Positions 1 to 7,062 of a DNA stretch of 17,847 bases are shown here, piece by piece. A program made the position numbers and the translations under genes. Below the pieces are notes generated by a model, which worked only from the letters and a program-made list of their open reading frames with translations, was not told where the DNA came from and searched no databases. The DNA is taken from assembly GCA_031261125.1 (NCBI GenBank), contig JAISJZ010000206.1:1-17847 (forward strand), read 5' to 3'. This stretch comes from Planctomycetaceae bacterium (GTDB lineage: Bacteria > Planctomycetota > Planctomycetia > Pirellulales > Thermoguttaceae). The first letter of the stretch is position 1. The number at the start of each line of letters is the position of its first letter.

Positions 1-740
1 CCCGAATGAAGTCCGAACTGCCGAAAGTGCTGTATCCGGTTTGCAGCCGACCAATGATTGAGTACGTTCTCGATGCACTCGAACAAGCCGGTATCGAAAA
101 AATCCTCGTTGTCGTCGGATACCGCAGCGATTTGGTGCGGGAAACACTTGCCCGTCGGCATAATCTTACCTTCGTTGAACAAACAGAACAACTTGGTACC
201 GGACACGCCGTGATGGTCTGCCGAAAAGAATTACAGCACAATGACGGTCCTGTTATGGTCGTCGCCGGGGATTGTCCGATGATTCAAGTCGGTTCAATCA
301 AAGAACTGTTCCGCAATTACGATGTCAGCAACACCGCTGCCGATGCGCAGCCGCCCGCGTGCATTTTGGGAACCGCCCTGAAAGACAACCCCCAAGGATT
401 GGGACGCATCGTTCGGGACGGCAACGGACAATTTATCGGCATTGTCGAGGAAAAAGATGCAACGCCGGAACAGAAACTCATCAAGGAAGTTAATATGAGT
501 TATTACGTTTTCCATACGCCGGACTTACTGGAAGCGTTGAACCATTTGAAGACGAACAATTCCCAGAATGAGTATTACATCACGGATACACCGGCAGTGT
601 TGAAATCACAAGGCAAACGGGTTCTCGCTTTGCCGGTATTGCAGCCGATTGAATCGCTGGGTATCAATACCGTTGAAGAAGCACAAGTCGTTGAAAAAGC
701 ATTACAGAACATTAGCGGCGGAACTCGTTCCGCTGTGTAG
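1..740 (+). CDS. GlmU-like UDP-GlcNAc uridylyltransferase domain protein (5' partial)
   Basis: The protein is a nucleotidyltransferase-fold sugar-1-phosphate uridylyltransferase, the kind that makes UDP-GlcNAc from GlcNAc-1-P and UTP for the cell envelope. The first visible ATG (position 6) is not the true start. An in-frame Arg codon precedes it, and the sequence enters at the RMKSELPKVL region, which in GlmU follows the GxGTRM nucleotide-binding loop; that loop must lie upstream of the window. Visible GlmU-type motifs are EQLGTGHAV, a GDCPM metal-site region, GLGRIVRD, EEKDAT and NEYYITD. The frame stops after the NTP-transferase domain, so the left-handed beta-helix acetyltransferase half of bifunctional GlmU is absent. 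The acetyltransferase step would need another protein. The stop is 5 bp before rnpA, which suggests cotranscription. The family call is confident; the exact sugar substrate is inferred. Confidence 0.85.
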   Translation, partial: RMKSELPKVLYPVCSRPMIEYVLDALEQAGIEKILVVVGYRSDLVRETLARRHNLTFVEQTEQLGTGHAVMVCRKELQHNDGPVMVVAGDCPMIQVGSIKELFRNYDVSNTAADAQPPACILGTALKDNPQGLGRIVRDGNGQFIGIVEEKDATPEQKLIKEVNMSYYVFHTPDLLEALNHLKTNNSQNEYYITDTPAVLKSQGKRVLALPVLQPIESLGINTVEEAQVVEKALQNISGGTRSAV

Positions 741-745
741 AGATA

Positions 746-1078
746 ATGGAATCCTTTCCGAAGAAAATGCGGCTTTGTAAAACGCCGGAATTTAAGAAGG
801 TGTTCGATGCCCGCCGATCCGCGGCAGACGGAACGTTTATTGTGTTTGTAATACTGAATGGTTTGGGACATTGCCGGTTGGGGTTGTCCGTTTCCAAAAA
901 AGTTGGCAATGCCGTTGTCCGTAACCGGTGGAAGCGGGTCATCCGCACGGCATTCCGAAAGAATCAGGCGGCATTTTCCGATCATTTCGACATTGTTGTC
1001 GTTCCGCAGAAAGGAGCAACTCTGCCGGCGGAACACGATGCCGAAAAATCATTGTCCGCGTTAGTTGCGAAAATTTAG
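746..1078 (+). CDS. rnpA: Ribonuclease P protein component
   Basis: This is the small basic protein subunit of RNase P, which binds the catalytic RNA and the 5' leader of pre-tRNA. The 110-residue length is normal for the family. Its signature lies at about residues 44-71: RLGLSVSKKVGNAVVRNR followed by WKRVIRTAFR, the conserved RNR-type RNA-binding helix. The N-terminal LCKTPEFKKVF segment matches the usual start region. The gene begins 5 bp after the GlmU-like gene. Its last 18 bp overlap the end of tilS on the other strand. No rpmH precedes it, although rpmH-rnpA is the usual bacterial order. Both rnpA and the facing tilS act in tRNA maturation, but no functional coupling is shown. Confidence 0.92.
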   Translation: MESFPKKMRLCKTPEFKKVFDARRSAADGTFIVFVILNGLGHCRLGLSVSKKVGNAVVRNRWKRVIRTAFRKNQAAFSDHFDIVVVPQKGATLPAEHDAEKSLSALVAKI

Positions 1079-2047
1079 CCGAAGAAAACTGCCGTCTTTT
1101 TCAATTCTCATTCCGCTGCGGACTTCCAACGTTTTTTCGCTGCTTCGCACAAAAGCGGCAAGTTGTTCCCATTGCTGCTGTCCCATTTCCCGCAGCGGTA
1201 ATTGTTCCTGTTTCCAAAGACGCACCAGTAATTCCCGCAACACTTCAACACTCTGCTTTTCAATGACGTTTCGGTCGAGAATAATTTCGTTTTCCGTTCG
1301 GCGGATAATCATTTGTTGCAGCGTGTTTCCCAGTAATTCATCGAGAACGGTTTCGTGAGCGGCGGCAAGGTGCGCCAATCGGCGGACGGCAGCATCAACG
1401 TTCGGATGCCCCTCTTGGCGAATCAGCGGCAGAATCCGGTTGCGGATTTTATTGCGGGTAAAATCGTTCGATAAATTGCTTGAATCCGTGCGGTACGGAA
1501 CATTATACATTTGCAAATAGTCAAAAATTTCCGCACGGGAAACATTCAACAACGGTCGAATCAGCGTAATTGCCGGCGACAGTTGCCGAAACGGACGGAT
1601 ACCGGCAAGTCCCGATAGTCCTGTTCCGCGGAAAATCCGGTGCAGTACTGTTTCCGTTTGGTCGTCCGCCGTGTGTGCCGTTGCCGCGTATCGGAAACCG
1701 AGTTGTTCTGCCGTTGCGGTTAGGAATTGATACCGAATTGTCCGGGCAGCACTTTCAACGCTGCCGGAAGCATCTTGCTGCCAATCCGCCGGTTTAATAC
1801 GGTACTCGAAATAACGCAGACCGTACCGTTCCGACATTTCCCGGACGAACGCTGCATCCGCGTCGGACTCGGCACCGCGCAAGCCGTGGTTAATATGAGC
1901 AACCGCAATTTTTGTTTTCTCCGCCGTTTCGGCAAAACAACGCAGCATCGCTGTACTGTCAGCACCGCCGGATACCGCCAGCAAAACGCCGTATTGTTTA
2001 CATCGTTCCGATTCGGATGTTGCGAAAGAGAATATCCGTTGTTGCAT
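1061..2047 (-). CDS. tilS: tRNA(Ile)-lysidine synthase
   Basis: TilS modifies C34 of the CAU-anticodon tRNA-Ile to lysidine using ATP and lysine, so that the tRNA reads AUA. The N-terminal PP-loop ATPase motif SGGADS lies at residues 26-31. It is followed by HINHGLRG, AHTADDQTET (about 124-133) and the family block running from RPLLNVSR to NDFTRNKIRNRILPLI. I chose the ATG at 2047 because AGGGA lies about five bases upstream and the PP-loop then falls at the usual distance from the N-terminus, giving 328 residues. In-frame ATGs at 2077 and 2134 would lengthen it. With the 2047 start the gene overlaps the end of the DUF1080 gene by 50 bp, which suggests translational coupling. It is shorter than E. 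coli TilS, as many bacterial forms are. Confidence 0.93.
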   Translation of the reverse strand: MQQRIFSFATSESERCKQYGVLLAVSGGADSTAMLRCFAETAEKTKIAVAHINHGLRGAESDADAAFVREMSERYGLRYFEYRIKPADWQQDASGSVESAARTIRYQFLTATAEQLGFRYAATAHTADDQTETVLHRIFRGTGLSGLAGIRPFRQLSPAITLIRPLLNVSRAEIFDYLQMYNVPYRTDSSNLSNDFTRNKIRNRILPLIRQEGHPNVDAAVRRLAHLAAAHETVLDELLGNTLQQMIIRRTENEIILDRNVIEKQSVEVLRELLVRLWKQEQLPLREMGQQQWEQLAAFVRSSEKTLEVRSGMRIEKDGSFLRLNFRN

Positions 2048-2867
2048 CGTGTCCCTGAAATTGAATCGTTCCGGCATCGGTTCGCAAGCCCTTTCGGGGA
2101 TTGGCATCTTTCTTGCGGTCGTCCTGAAAATCACTCACTTGAATACCATTGACCCAAGTTGCAATTCTGTCCGAAAACGCAACAATCGTCAGATAGTTCC
2201 AAACGCCGTCTTTGGCACCGGCATTGCGCCCGACCTGCCGCCGGAAAATGCCGCCGGTGTCCGTGCCGATGAATTTCTTATAATCGTCCGCCGGCGGGTT
2301 GTTGAAAATCTGACATTCATAACCGTTCATCACTTCGCCCGGAATACAACGAAAGAATACGCCGGAGTTGACCGGCTTATCCGTTTTGTATTCTAATTGC
2401 AGAACGAAGTCGGCGTATTTTCCTTCGGATTCCAGCGAACCGGAACCGCCGGTTAAACGGATTGCTCCGTTTTCGACTTTCGCCGCGGCTTTACCTTGGA
2501 TTTTCCAGCCGTTGAGCGTTTTGCCGTCGAAAATCGGTTGTGTTTTCGGCGTGAAGCGGGTATTTTCTTTCCACCGCCCGGCAACTTCTTTGCTGCCGAA
2601 GAAGTACAACGGCGAGTCCGCAAGTTGCCCCTTGAACGTTAATGTTCCGTCTTTCACTGCGGCGTTTTTCCAGCCGTAGTGCGAAATACCGTCGAAGAGC
2701 AAAATCGTTCCTTCCTGTAATTCTTTTTCGGAAAGTTGTGTGAATCCTGTCAATACCGGCGGCTTGGTACCGGGTTCCTGCTTCGGAAACGCCGCATCTG
2801 TTTGTGCCGCGGTACTTTGGTACAAAAAGACAGAAAGAACAACGGAAAGGGAAATTCGAGCGAACAT
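1998..2867 (-). CDS. Exported DUF1080 (3-keto-disaccharide hydrolase-like) protein
   Basis: This is a secreted concanavalin-like domain protein of the DUF1080 family, common in Planctomycetes and linked to carbohydrate binding or 3-keto-disaccharide hydrolysis. Residues 1-21 form a signal peptide (MFARISLSVV core, cleavage near AAQ). Family motifs are IFDGKTLNGWK (112-122), NSGVFFR, YECQIFNN and the closing ILFRNIRIGTM. A second, shortened copy of the opening strand motif, LFDGISHYGWK, lies at 57-67 and is followed by VKDGTLTFKG. This looks like a partial duplication of the domain start. The ATG at 2867 is chosen over 2930 because it begins the signal peptide and the promoter at 2909-2937 lies between the two. 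The gene is 137 bp downstream of the GH106-like gene, and a related role in sugar breakdown is inferred. Substrate unknown. Confidence 0.82.
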   Translation of the reverse strand: MFARISLSVVLSVFLYQSTAAQTDAAFPKQEPGTKPPVLTGFTQLSEKELQEGTILLFDGISHYGWKNAAVKDGTLTFKGQLADSPLYFFGSKEVAGRWKENTRFTPKTQPIFDGKTLNGWKIQGKAAAKVENGAIRLTGGSGSLESEGKYADFVLQLEYKTDKPVNSGVFFRCIPGEVMNGYECQIFNNPPADDYKKFIGTDTGGIFRRQVGRNAGAKDGVWNYLTIVAFSDRIATWVNGIQVSDFQDDRKKDANPRKGLRTDAGTIQFQGHDATTDILFRNIRIGTM

Positions 2868-2908
2868 ATTGATTATTGAAACGGACGTTAAACGAAACGG
2901 GATTGAGA

Positions 2909-2937
2909 AGCATAACGTTTGTGTTCCCAACCGTCAA
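2909..2937 (-). promoter_or_regulatory. sigma70-like promoter for the DUF1080-tilS unit
   Basis: Read on the minus strand this is TTGACG, a 17-bp spacer, then TATGCT. The start site would be near 2902, leaving a leader of about 35 bases before the ATG at 2867. It gives the DUF1080 and tilS genes their own transcription inside the longer minus-strand block and rules out the upstream ATG at 2930 for transcripts starting here. Sequence match only. Confidence 0.6.
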
Positions 2938-3004
2938 GAGTATTCACTGGTTTCCCCAGAAAACCGGTCTTTATCGTTCACAACATCAGCCGTCCGCTGC
3001 GAAA

Positions 3005-4867
3005 TTACTGTCCGACGAAAATCATCGTCCGGTACGGTTCCAATAACAACGGTACCGCGTCCGCTGCCGGTACCGGTCTGATTTCCCGGCTCTTCGGGTC
3101 AAGTTGCGTATCCACTTTAACGCCGTTCATTTTCAACGTTCCCTGATACGGTTTATCGTCTGCATTGTAAACAACGTAAATCGTTTTGCCGTTACGGTGA
3201 AATTTACCGAAAGATAAAAATTCGCTTGCCGGTTCAAACTTTTCCCGCAATGGTTCCAAACCGGCTGTAAAGTTACCGTCTCTTACTTCCGTGATTCCGG
3301 GTTGTTTCACTTCGTCCGGCAGTGAAACATTCTGCGGGACAAACACCGTTTTCGTTCCGTTCGGGTTCTTTTGAATCCAGTCCTTCAATCCCTGTCCGTC
3401 AACGATGATAAACGGAATTTGATAGCGGACTAATGTGCTGCCTAGCCGGTCAAACGATTGAATAATTTCCTGCAACCGCTTTGATTGAAATTGTAAATTC
3501 AACGGTTCCGCAGTCGGCTTGTATTCCCGTTGAACGTCAGTTATCGGATAGTATAACAATACGGAGTGGACAGGCGTTGCGTCCCGCAGAATGGCGTTGA
3601 GTCGACCGACATAATCGCAGTATTCCTTGTGAAGTGCCGGACTGCGGTCGTCAATGTTGTAATACAGAGTGAACTCTGTAACGCCCCAGATTGCTTCCCA
3701 CGCGGCTGCCGCTTCCATCCCGTCAAGCGTTGCCGGCTTCTTATCGCCGCTCATCTTTTGAGCAAAGTCGGAAATTTCAGTGAAGATTTTTCGGGTACCG
3801 TTCAATGCCGCCGCCGATGCCGGAAAGCCCGCCGCTTTCCAGCCGCCGTGAATATTCACTTGTGTCCAACTGTTCAACTCGTCCAACCCCGGAATATCCA
3901 TTTTCCGAAGTGCCGTCAACTTGTTGCCGTCCAGCGGAACGTGTCCCAAAACGTTTTCCTCGTGCAAGGTATGTCCCGATGACACCACACCGTTCGCTTT
4001 GCACCAATCCTGAATTACTCCGTAATAATACTTCGCGTTGAGTTGAGCAACTGTTTCCCAGAACCGCTGCCGTTCGTTTTTGTCCGCATCGGTATCGCCG
4101 GTGAAAAGCGACTGTTTGCTGAAATCCATTTTTGCCAGTTCATCGCTCCACGCCAGCATCGGCAGCAGCGGCACGTTTGCGTCAATCGGGTCGGCAATTT
4201 GCAGCGTCTTTTGAACTTCTTCCGGTATCGTTCCGATGTTCACCGCATTCAAAGACGGTTCGTCCGTAAAATAGGCTTCAACGTAATTGTGCAAATCCCC
4301 CAGATATTTTTTGTAAGCGTTGTGCGTTACGTCAATGAACCGAAGTGTCGCCTCCGGGTTTAACGGATTCGGATACCGCCGCAGAACGGCATACTTACTC
4401 GATGCGTGCGTGTGTTCGTATGCCGGTCTTACGGCAAACGCCGCTTCGCCGGTTTTCGTCTTATCATAAGTCAACGCCTGTGATTCCAATTCAGGATGTC
4501 CTTCCAGCACAATGCCGCCCGCCATCAGCGACGGATAACCGTCTTCATCGTAAATCCAAATCCGCAAGCCGGTTTCTTTTGCCGAACGGACAACATCAAC
4601 GAACCGTTTCCATTCGTCTTCGTTCCGCAGGTAATTGTTCGGCGGCACATTAACAACAAGACCGCCGAGACCGCACTCCTCTTTGTAGTACCGCAATTTT
4701 TCCGGCGTTGTCCGGTCGCCGTACCAGCCGTGAATGATTTGCAGCGGTCGGTTTTTCGCCGACGGATTTTTCCACTCTTCCGTCCAACTTGCCGGAACTT
4801 CGGCGAACACTTGACCGGATAACACGGTTACGGAAAACAATACGAAAAAAAATACGGTGTTTTTCAT
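3005..4867 (-). CDS. Exported GH106-like glycoside hydrolase (alpha-L-rhamnosidase-type)
   Basis: A 620-residue secreted protein with signal peptide MKNTVFFFVLFSVTVLSGQV and a likely cleavage site after FA (residue 22). Residues 41-118 hold a TIM-barrel opening with IYDEDGYPS followed by AGG, a motif typical of GH106-like alpha-L-rhamnosidase-family proteins. YFTDEPS (199-205) and SGHTLHEE (297-304) are acidic barrel-strand motifs that plausibly carry catalytic or metal-binding carboxylates. A region from about residue 445 onward resembles the lyase/hydrolase accessory fold that follows these barrels. It is shorter than classical GH106 enzymes (around 1000 residues) because the C-terminal beta-domains are missing. 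It begins 10 bp after the thioredoxin-trypsin gene and has no clear Shine-Dalgarno, so coupling by readthrough or reinitiation is likely. Family membership is fairly secure; rhamnose as substrate is inferred. Confidence 0.7.
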   Translation of the reverse strand: MKNTVFFFVLFSVTVLSGQVFAEVPASWTEEWKNPSAKNRPLQIIHGWYGDRTTPEKLRYYKEECGLGGLVVNVPPNNYLRNEDEWKRFVDVVRSAKETGLRIWIYDEDGYPSLMAGGIVLEGHPELESQALTYDKTKTGEAAFAVRPAYEHTHASSKYAVLRRYPNPLNPEATLRFIDVTHNAYKKYLGDLHNYVEAYFTDEPSLNAVNIGTIPEEVQKTLQIADPIDANVPLLPMLAWSDELAKMDFSKQSLFTGDTDADKNERQRFWETVAQLNAKYYYGVIQDWCKANGVVSSGHTLHEENVLGHVPLDGNKLTALRKMDIPGLDELNSWTQVNIHGGWKAAGFPASAAALNGTRKIFTEISDFAQKMSGDKKPATLDGMEAAAAWEAIWGVTEFTLYYNIDDRSPALHKEYCDYVGRLNAILRDATPVHSVLLYYPITDVQREYKPTAEPLNLQFQSKRLQEIIQSFDRLGSTLVRYQIPFIIVDGQGLKDWIQKNPNGTKTVFVPQNVSLPDEVKQPGITEVRDGNFTAGLEPLREKFEPASEFLSFGKFHRNGKTIYVVYNADDKPYQGTLKMNGVKVDTQLDPKSREIRPVPAADAVPLLLEPYRTMIFVGQ

Positions 4868-4877
4868 TGCATTAAAA

Positions 4878-6290
4878 TTAGTGCAGTACCGGAAACGATA
4901 CCGGACGCTGACCGGACAGCGGTTGAGCAGCGACGGCAGGTGCAGGAACGGCAGGTACCGGTTCGTGCGATGACATAATCACCGGATTATAATCGGACTT
5001 TTCCGTTGAATTCCAATCCTGCTTTGTCAGTGCATTCAAAAATTGGTCGGACGTTCCGTTCAATACAATCACGTCGCTCGGAATTTCCGGGTTGCGGCGG
5101 GAACGGACAATCAGAATCACTTCGTCGCCGTCCTGCGCCCGGCGTTTGATTTCTTCCAGCGTCGCCCGTTCCGGTACCGTCAGTTGCTTAGCCGCCGGTT
5201 CCGCCGGCGCAGAAACTTCTGTTTCAAAGGGTTGTAATTCCGTAATTCTGCCGGACGCGCCGGCTAAATGTTCGTCTTTACGCTCATCTTTCAATGACGG
5301 TTTTTGATAAATATCTGCAAGATTCATCTTTTGCAGAACGAGCCGAATCATTTCCGGCGGTACGAATTGTCCGTCATTTTCCACAGGGTCTGCGGTGTTG
5401 CAAACGCCGAGCAGATAACCGTCTTCGCTGAACAAGCCGCCGCCGCTGCGTCCGCTGACCGGTGCGCCGGAAACCTGTATGTAATGAAACGGAACCTTAT
5501 TGCTTAACGGCGTACCGATTCTATCCGTCGAAAGAATCCGGTGTTCCCGCACCGTCGGATTCGCTCCGCTGTCGCATCCGATACTCAATGCCTTTTGATT
5601 TGCCGTCAAAGTATAATTCACAGGGGCAATCGGAACCGCTTGAACCGGTCCCGGAGGCGTTATCGTGAGCAGTGCTAAATCAATTTCCAAATCGTAAAAC
5701 AAACAGCGACCGAAAACCTTTTGTTCCGAATTACCGCTGTACAGATGAACTTCGACATTTCCCTTGCCTTGAGAATCCCGGAAGATATGTCCGCAAGTTA
5801 AAATTAACGCTTCGCCTTGCCGGGTGTCAATAATGGTTCCGGTTCCCCACGAATGAGAATTCTCGGCATCGACACGAAGTTTCACGGAAGAACTGAGAAT
5901 TGAGAATTGAGAATTGAGAATCGGTTCTCCTTTTGCGGTATTCTCTATTTTCTTTCCCGCCTTCTCGAACATATACAGTATTCTCGGCTTGAGAGCCGTC
6001 GGGTCGCCGCCGCCGACAACGCGGTCAACGATTTGTTCGTTCGCACACATCAGGAACGTCGGAAAACTTTCAACTTTCAACTGGTCGCGGACGAGTTCAG
6101 GGAACTTGGACGCGTCAATGGTCTCGACGGGATACCCTTCAGAAATCAACTGTTGGACAAGCGGAGCAACTTGGATACACGCCGGACAATTCGGCGTTGT
6201 AACGAGAAGCAATGACGGCTCGGATGCCGCAGAAATCTTTGCACAAACAGCGAAAAAGAGAACGAGCGAAATCCGAAACGTCCAAAGCAT
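4878..6290 (-). CDS. Exported thioredoxin-like / trypsin-like serine protease fusion
   Basis: A 470-residue envelope or secreted protein. Residues 1-22 form a signal peptide. Residues 25-112 form a thioredoxin-like domain with the redox pair C35-P-A-C38 and the cis-Pro region FPTFLM (76-81). A linker at 113-140 includes the repeat-encoded segment ILNSQFSILSS. Residues 140-325 form a trypsin-like domain with a complete triad: His168 in LTCGHIF, Asp204 in EIDLALL and Ser282 in GRSGGGLF. The tail (330-470) is rich in Pro, Ala and charged residues with no recognised domain. It heads the minus-strand block, with a strong Shine-Dalgarno (GGAGG, 6 bases before the ATG at 6290) and a promoter at 6336-6364. 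The combination suggests redox and proteolytic quality control outside the cytoplasm, which is inference. Both domains are confidently recognised. Confidence 0.85.
   Translation of the reverse strand: MLWTFRISLVLFFAVCAKISAASEPSLLLVTTPNCPACIQVAPLVQQLISEGYPVETIDASKFPELVRDQLKVESFPTFLMCANEQIVDRVVGGGDPTALKPRILYMFEKAGKKIENTAKGEPILNSQFSILSSSVKLRVDAENSHSWGTGTIIDTRQGEALILTCGHIFRDSQGKGNVEVHLYSGNSEQKVFGRCLFYDLEIDLALLTITPPGPVQAVPIAPVNYTLTANQKALSIGCDSGANPTVREHRILSTDRIGTPLSNKVPFHYIQVSGAPVSGRSGGGLFSEDGYLLGVCNTADPVENDGQFVPPEMIRLVLQKMNLADIYQKPSLKDERKDEHLAGASGRITELQPFETEVSAPAEPAAKQLTVPERATLEEIKRRAQDGDEVILIVRSRRNPEIPSDVIVLNGTSDQFLNALTKQDWNSTEKSDYNPVIMSSHEPVPAVPAPAVAAQPLSGQRPVSFPVLH
5892..5919. repeat. Tandem heptamer repeat ATTGAGA (4 units, first one variant)
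   Basis: On the plus strand this reads ACTGAGA followed by three exact ATTGAGA units. It lies inside the thioredoxin-trypsin gene and encodes the linker LNSQFSILS between the two domains on the minus strand. The same heptamer ends the repeat tract at 6622-6649 in the neighbouring divergent gene. Confidence 0.85.
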
Positions 6291-6335
6291 ATAATCCTCC
6301 GTGAGTGTAACAGGTACTTCCTTGTACCGCGGCGA

Positions 6336-6364
6336 AGTATAACGGAAAATCGGTTTTACAGCAA
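6336..6364 (-). promoter_or_regulatory. sigma70-like promoter of the minus-strand block
   Basis: The minus-strand reading is TTGCTG, a 17-bp spacer, then TATACT. The start site would be near 6330. The resulting leader of about 40 bases contains a small hairpin (GGTAC/GTACC) and then the GGAGG ribosome binding site at 6296-6300 for the thioredoxin-trypsin gene. The -10 is good and the -35 is partial. Confidence 0.55.
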
Positions 6365-6417
6365 GAGCAAATTTTGCCCTTGTATCTTTCGGGAATCATT
6401 TATAGAGTACAGGCAAT

Positions 6418-6978
6418 ATGGACAAGAAATACGAATCACCGTTTATTCATTTTGTTCGTGCCGGTATCCTTTTGACCGCACTGATTGCGGTGCCGGGAGC
6501 GGCACTATGCTGGAACATCGTACCGCAGGATTGGTTGCGGTACAAAGACGATGTTGTTCCGCCGTTGTCCGCCTGTGTTTTTGAAGATACGGAAGAAGAA
6601 GCACCAAAATTGTCCATAGCAATGGACAATGGAGAATGGGGAATTGAGAAGAACGAAGCGGTGACCGTCCACTCTTCTGTGCCGTCTCCCGTGCCGGCGG
6701 AGTTGGCACCGAAAACAACATCGCAGTTTGTTTCTCCGCAATATGTTCCCCTGCCAAGTTTTGCCGAACGTGAAGAAACGTTGAAACAGTTGGGAGCGAA
6801 GTATTACCGGTTAGAAAAATGGGGCAGCAAAGGCGGATTATACCGGTTTTCGTGTTATGTTTCGCCGCCGGGACCGGAACGGTATCAGAAGTATTTTCAG
6901 GCGATTGACACTGATGAACTTCGGGTGGTCGAAACCGTCATCGGAGAAATCGCCCAATGGCGGAACGGCAGAAAATAA
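6418..6978 (+). CDS. Hypothetical single-pass membrane protein
   Basis: A 186-residue protein with a hydrophobic helix at about 13-32 (FVRAGILLTALIAVPGAALC) that acts as an uncleaved anchor or signal. A variable low-complexity middle (about 40-110) follows. The C-terminal domain (about 115-183) has a conserved look: LKQLGAKYYRLEKWG, LYRFSCYV and a terminal IGEIAQWR. I have a general sense that this tail is shared among planctomycete membrane proteins of unknown function but cannot assign a family. Codons for about residues 64-78 consist of a hairpin plus heptamer repeats (6609-6649), so this stretch is probably a tolerated insertion. A TATAGA box at 6401 sits only 12 bp before the ATG, so the leader would be very short. 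It is divergent from the thioredoxin-trypsin gene and 84 bp upstream of lepB. Confidence 0.72.
   Translation: MDKKYESPFIHFVRAGILLTALIAVPGAALCWNIVPQDWLRYKDDVVPPLSACVFEDTEEEAPKLSIAMDNGEWGIEKNEAVTVHSSVPSPVPAELAPKTTSQFVSPQYVPLPSFAEREETLKQLGAKYYRLEKWGSKGGLYRFSCYVSPPGPERYQKYFQAIDTDELRVVETVIGEIAQWRNGRK
6609..6649. repeat. Hairpin plus degenerate heptamer tract inside a gene
   Basis: A perfect 9-bp inverted repeat (ATTGTCCAT, loop AGCA, ATGGACAAT; 6609-6630) runs directly into four heptamers: ATGGACA, ATGGAGA, ATGGGGA and ATTGAGA (6622-6649). The last heptamer is identical to the repeat unit at 5892-5919. The tract keeps the host frame open. Confidence 0.75.
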
Positions 6979-7001
6979 CACCGGGCGGAGCGTTAGACCT
7001 C

Positions 7002-7030
7002 TTGCATTTCATCTTTTATTCGCATAAAAT
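7002..7030 (+). promoter_or_regulatory. Possible sigma70-like promoter for lepB
   Basis: TTGCAT, a 17-bp spacer and TAAAAT. Transcription would start around 7037, at the end of an AGGAGG (7032-7037). That AGGAGG is therefore probably not a working ribosome site for this transcript, and it is also 25 bases from the lepB ATG, too far to serve it. Confidence 0.45.
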
Positions 7031-7062
7031 CAGGAGGATAGGCCAGTTTCTGATGAATAAAA

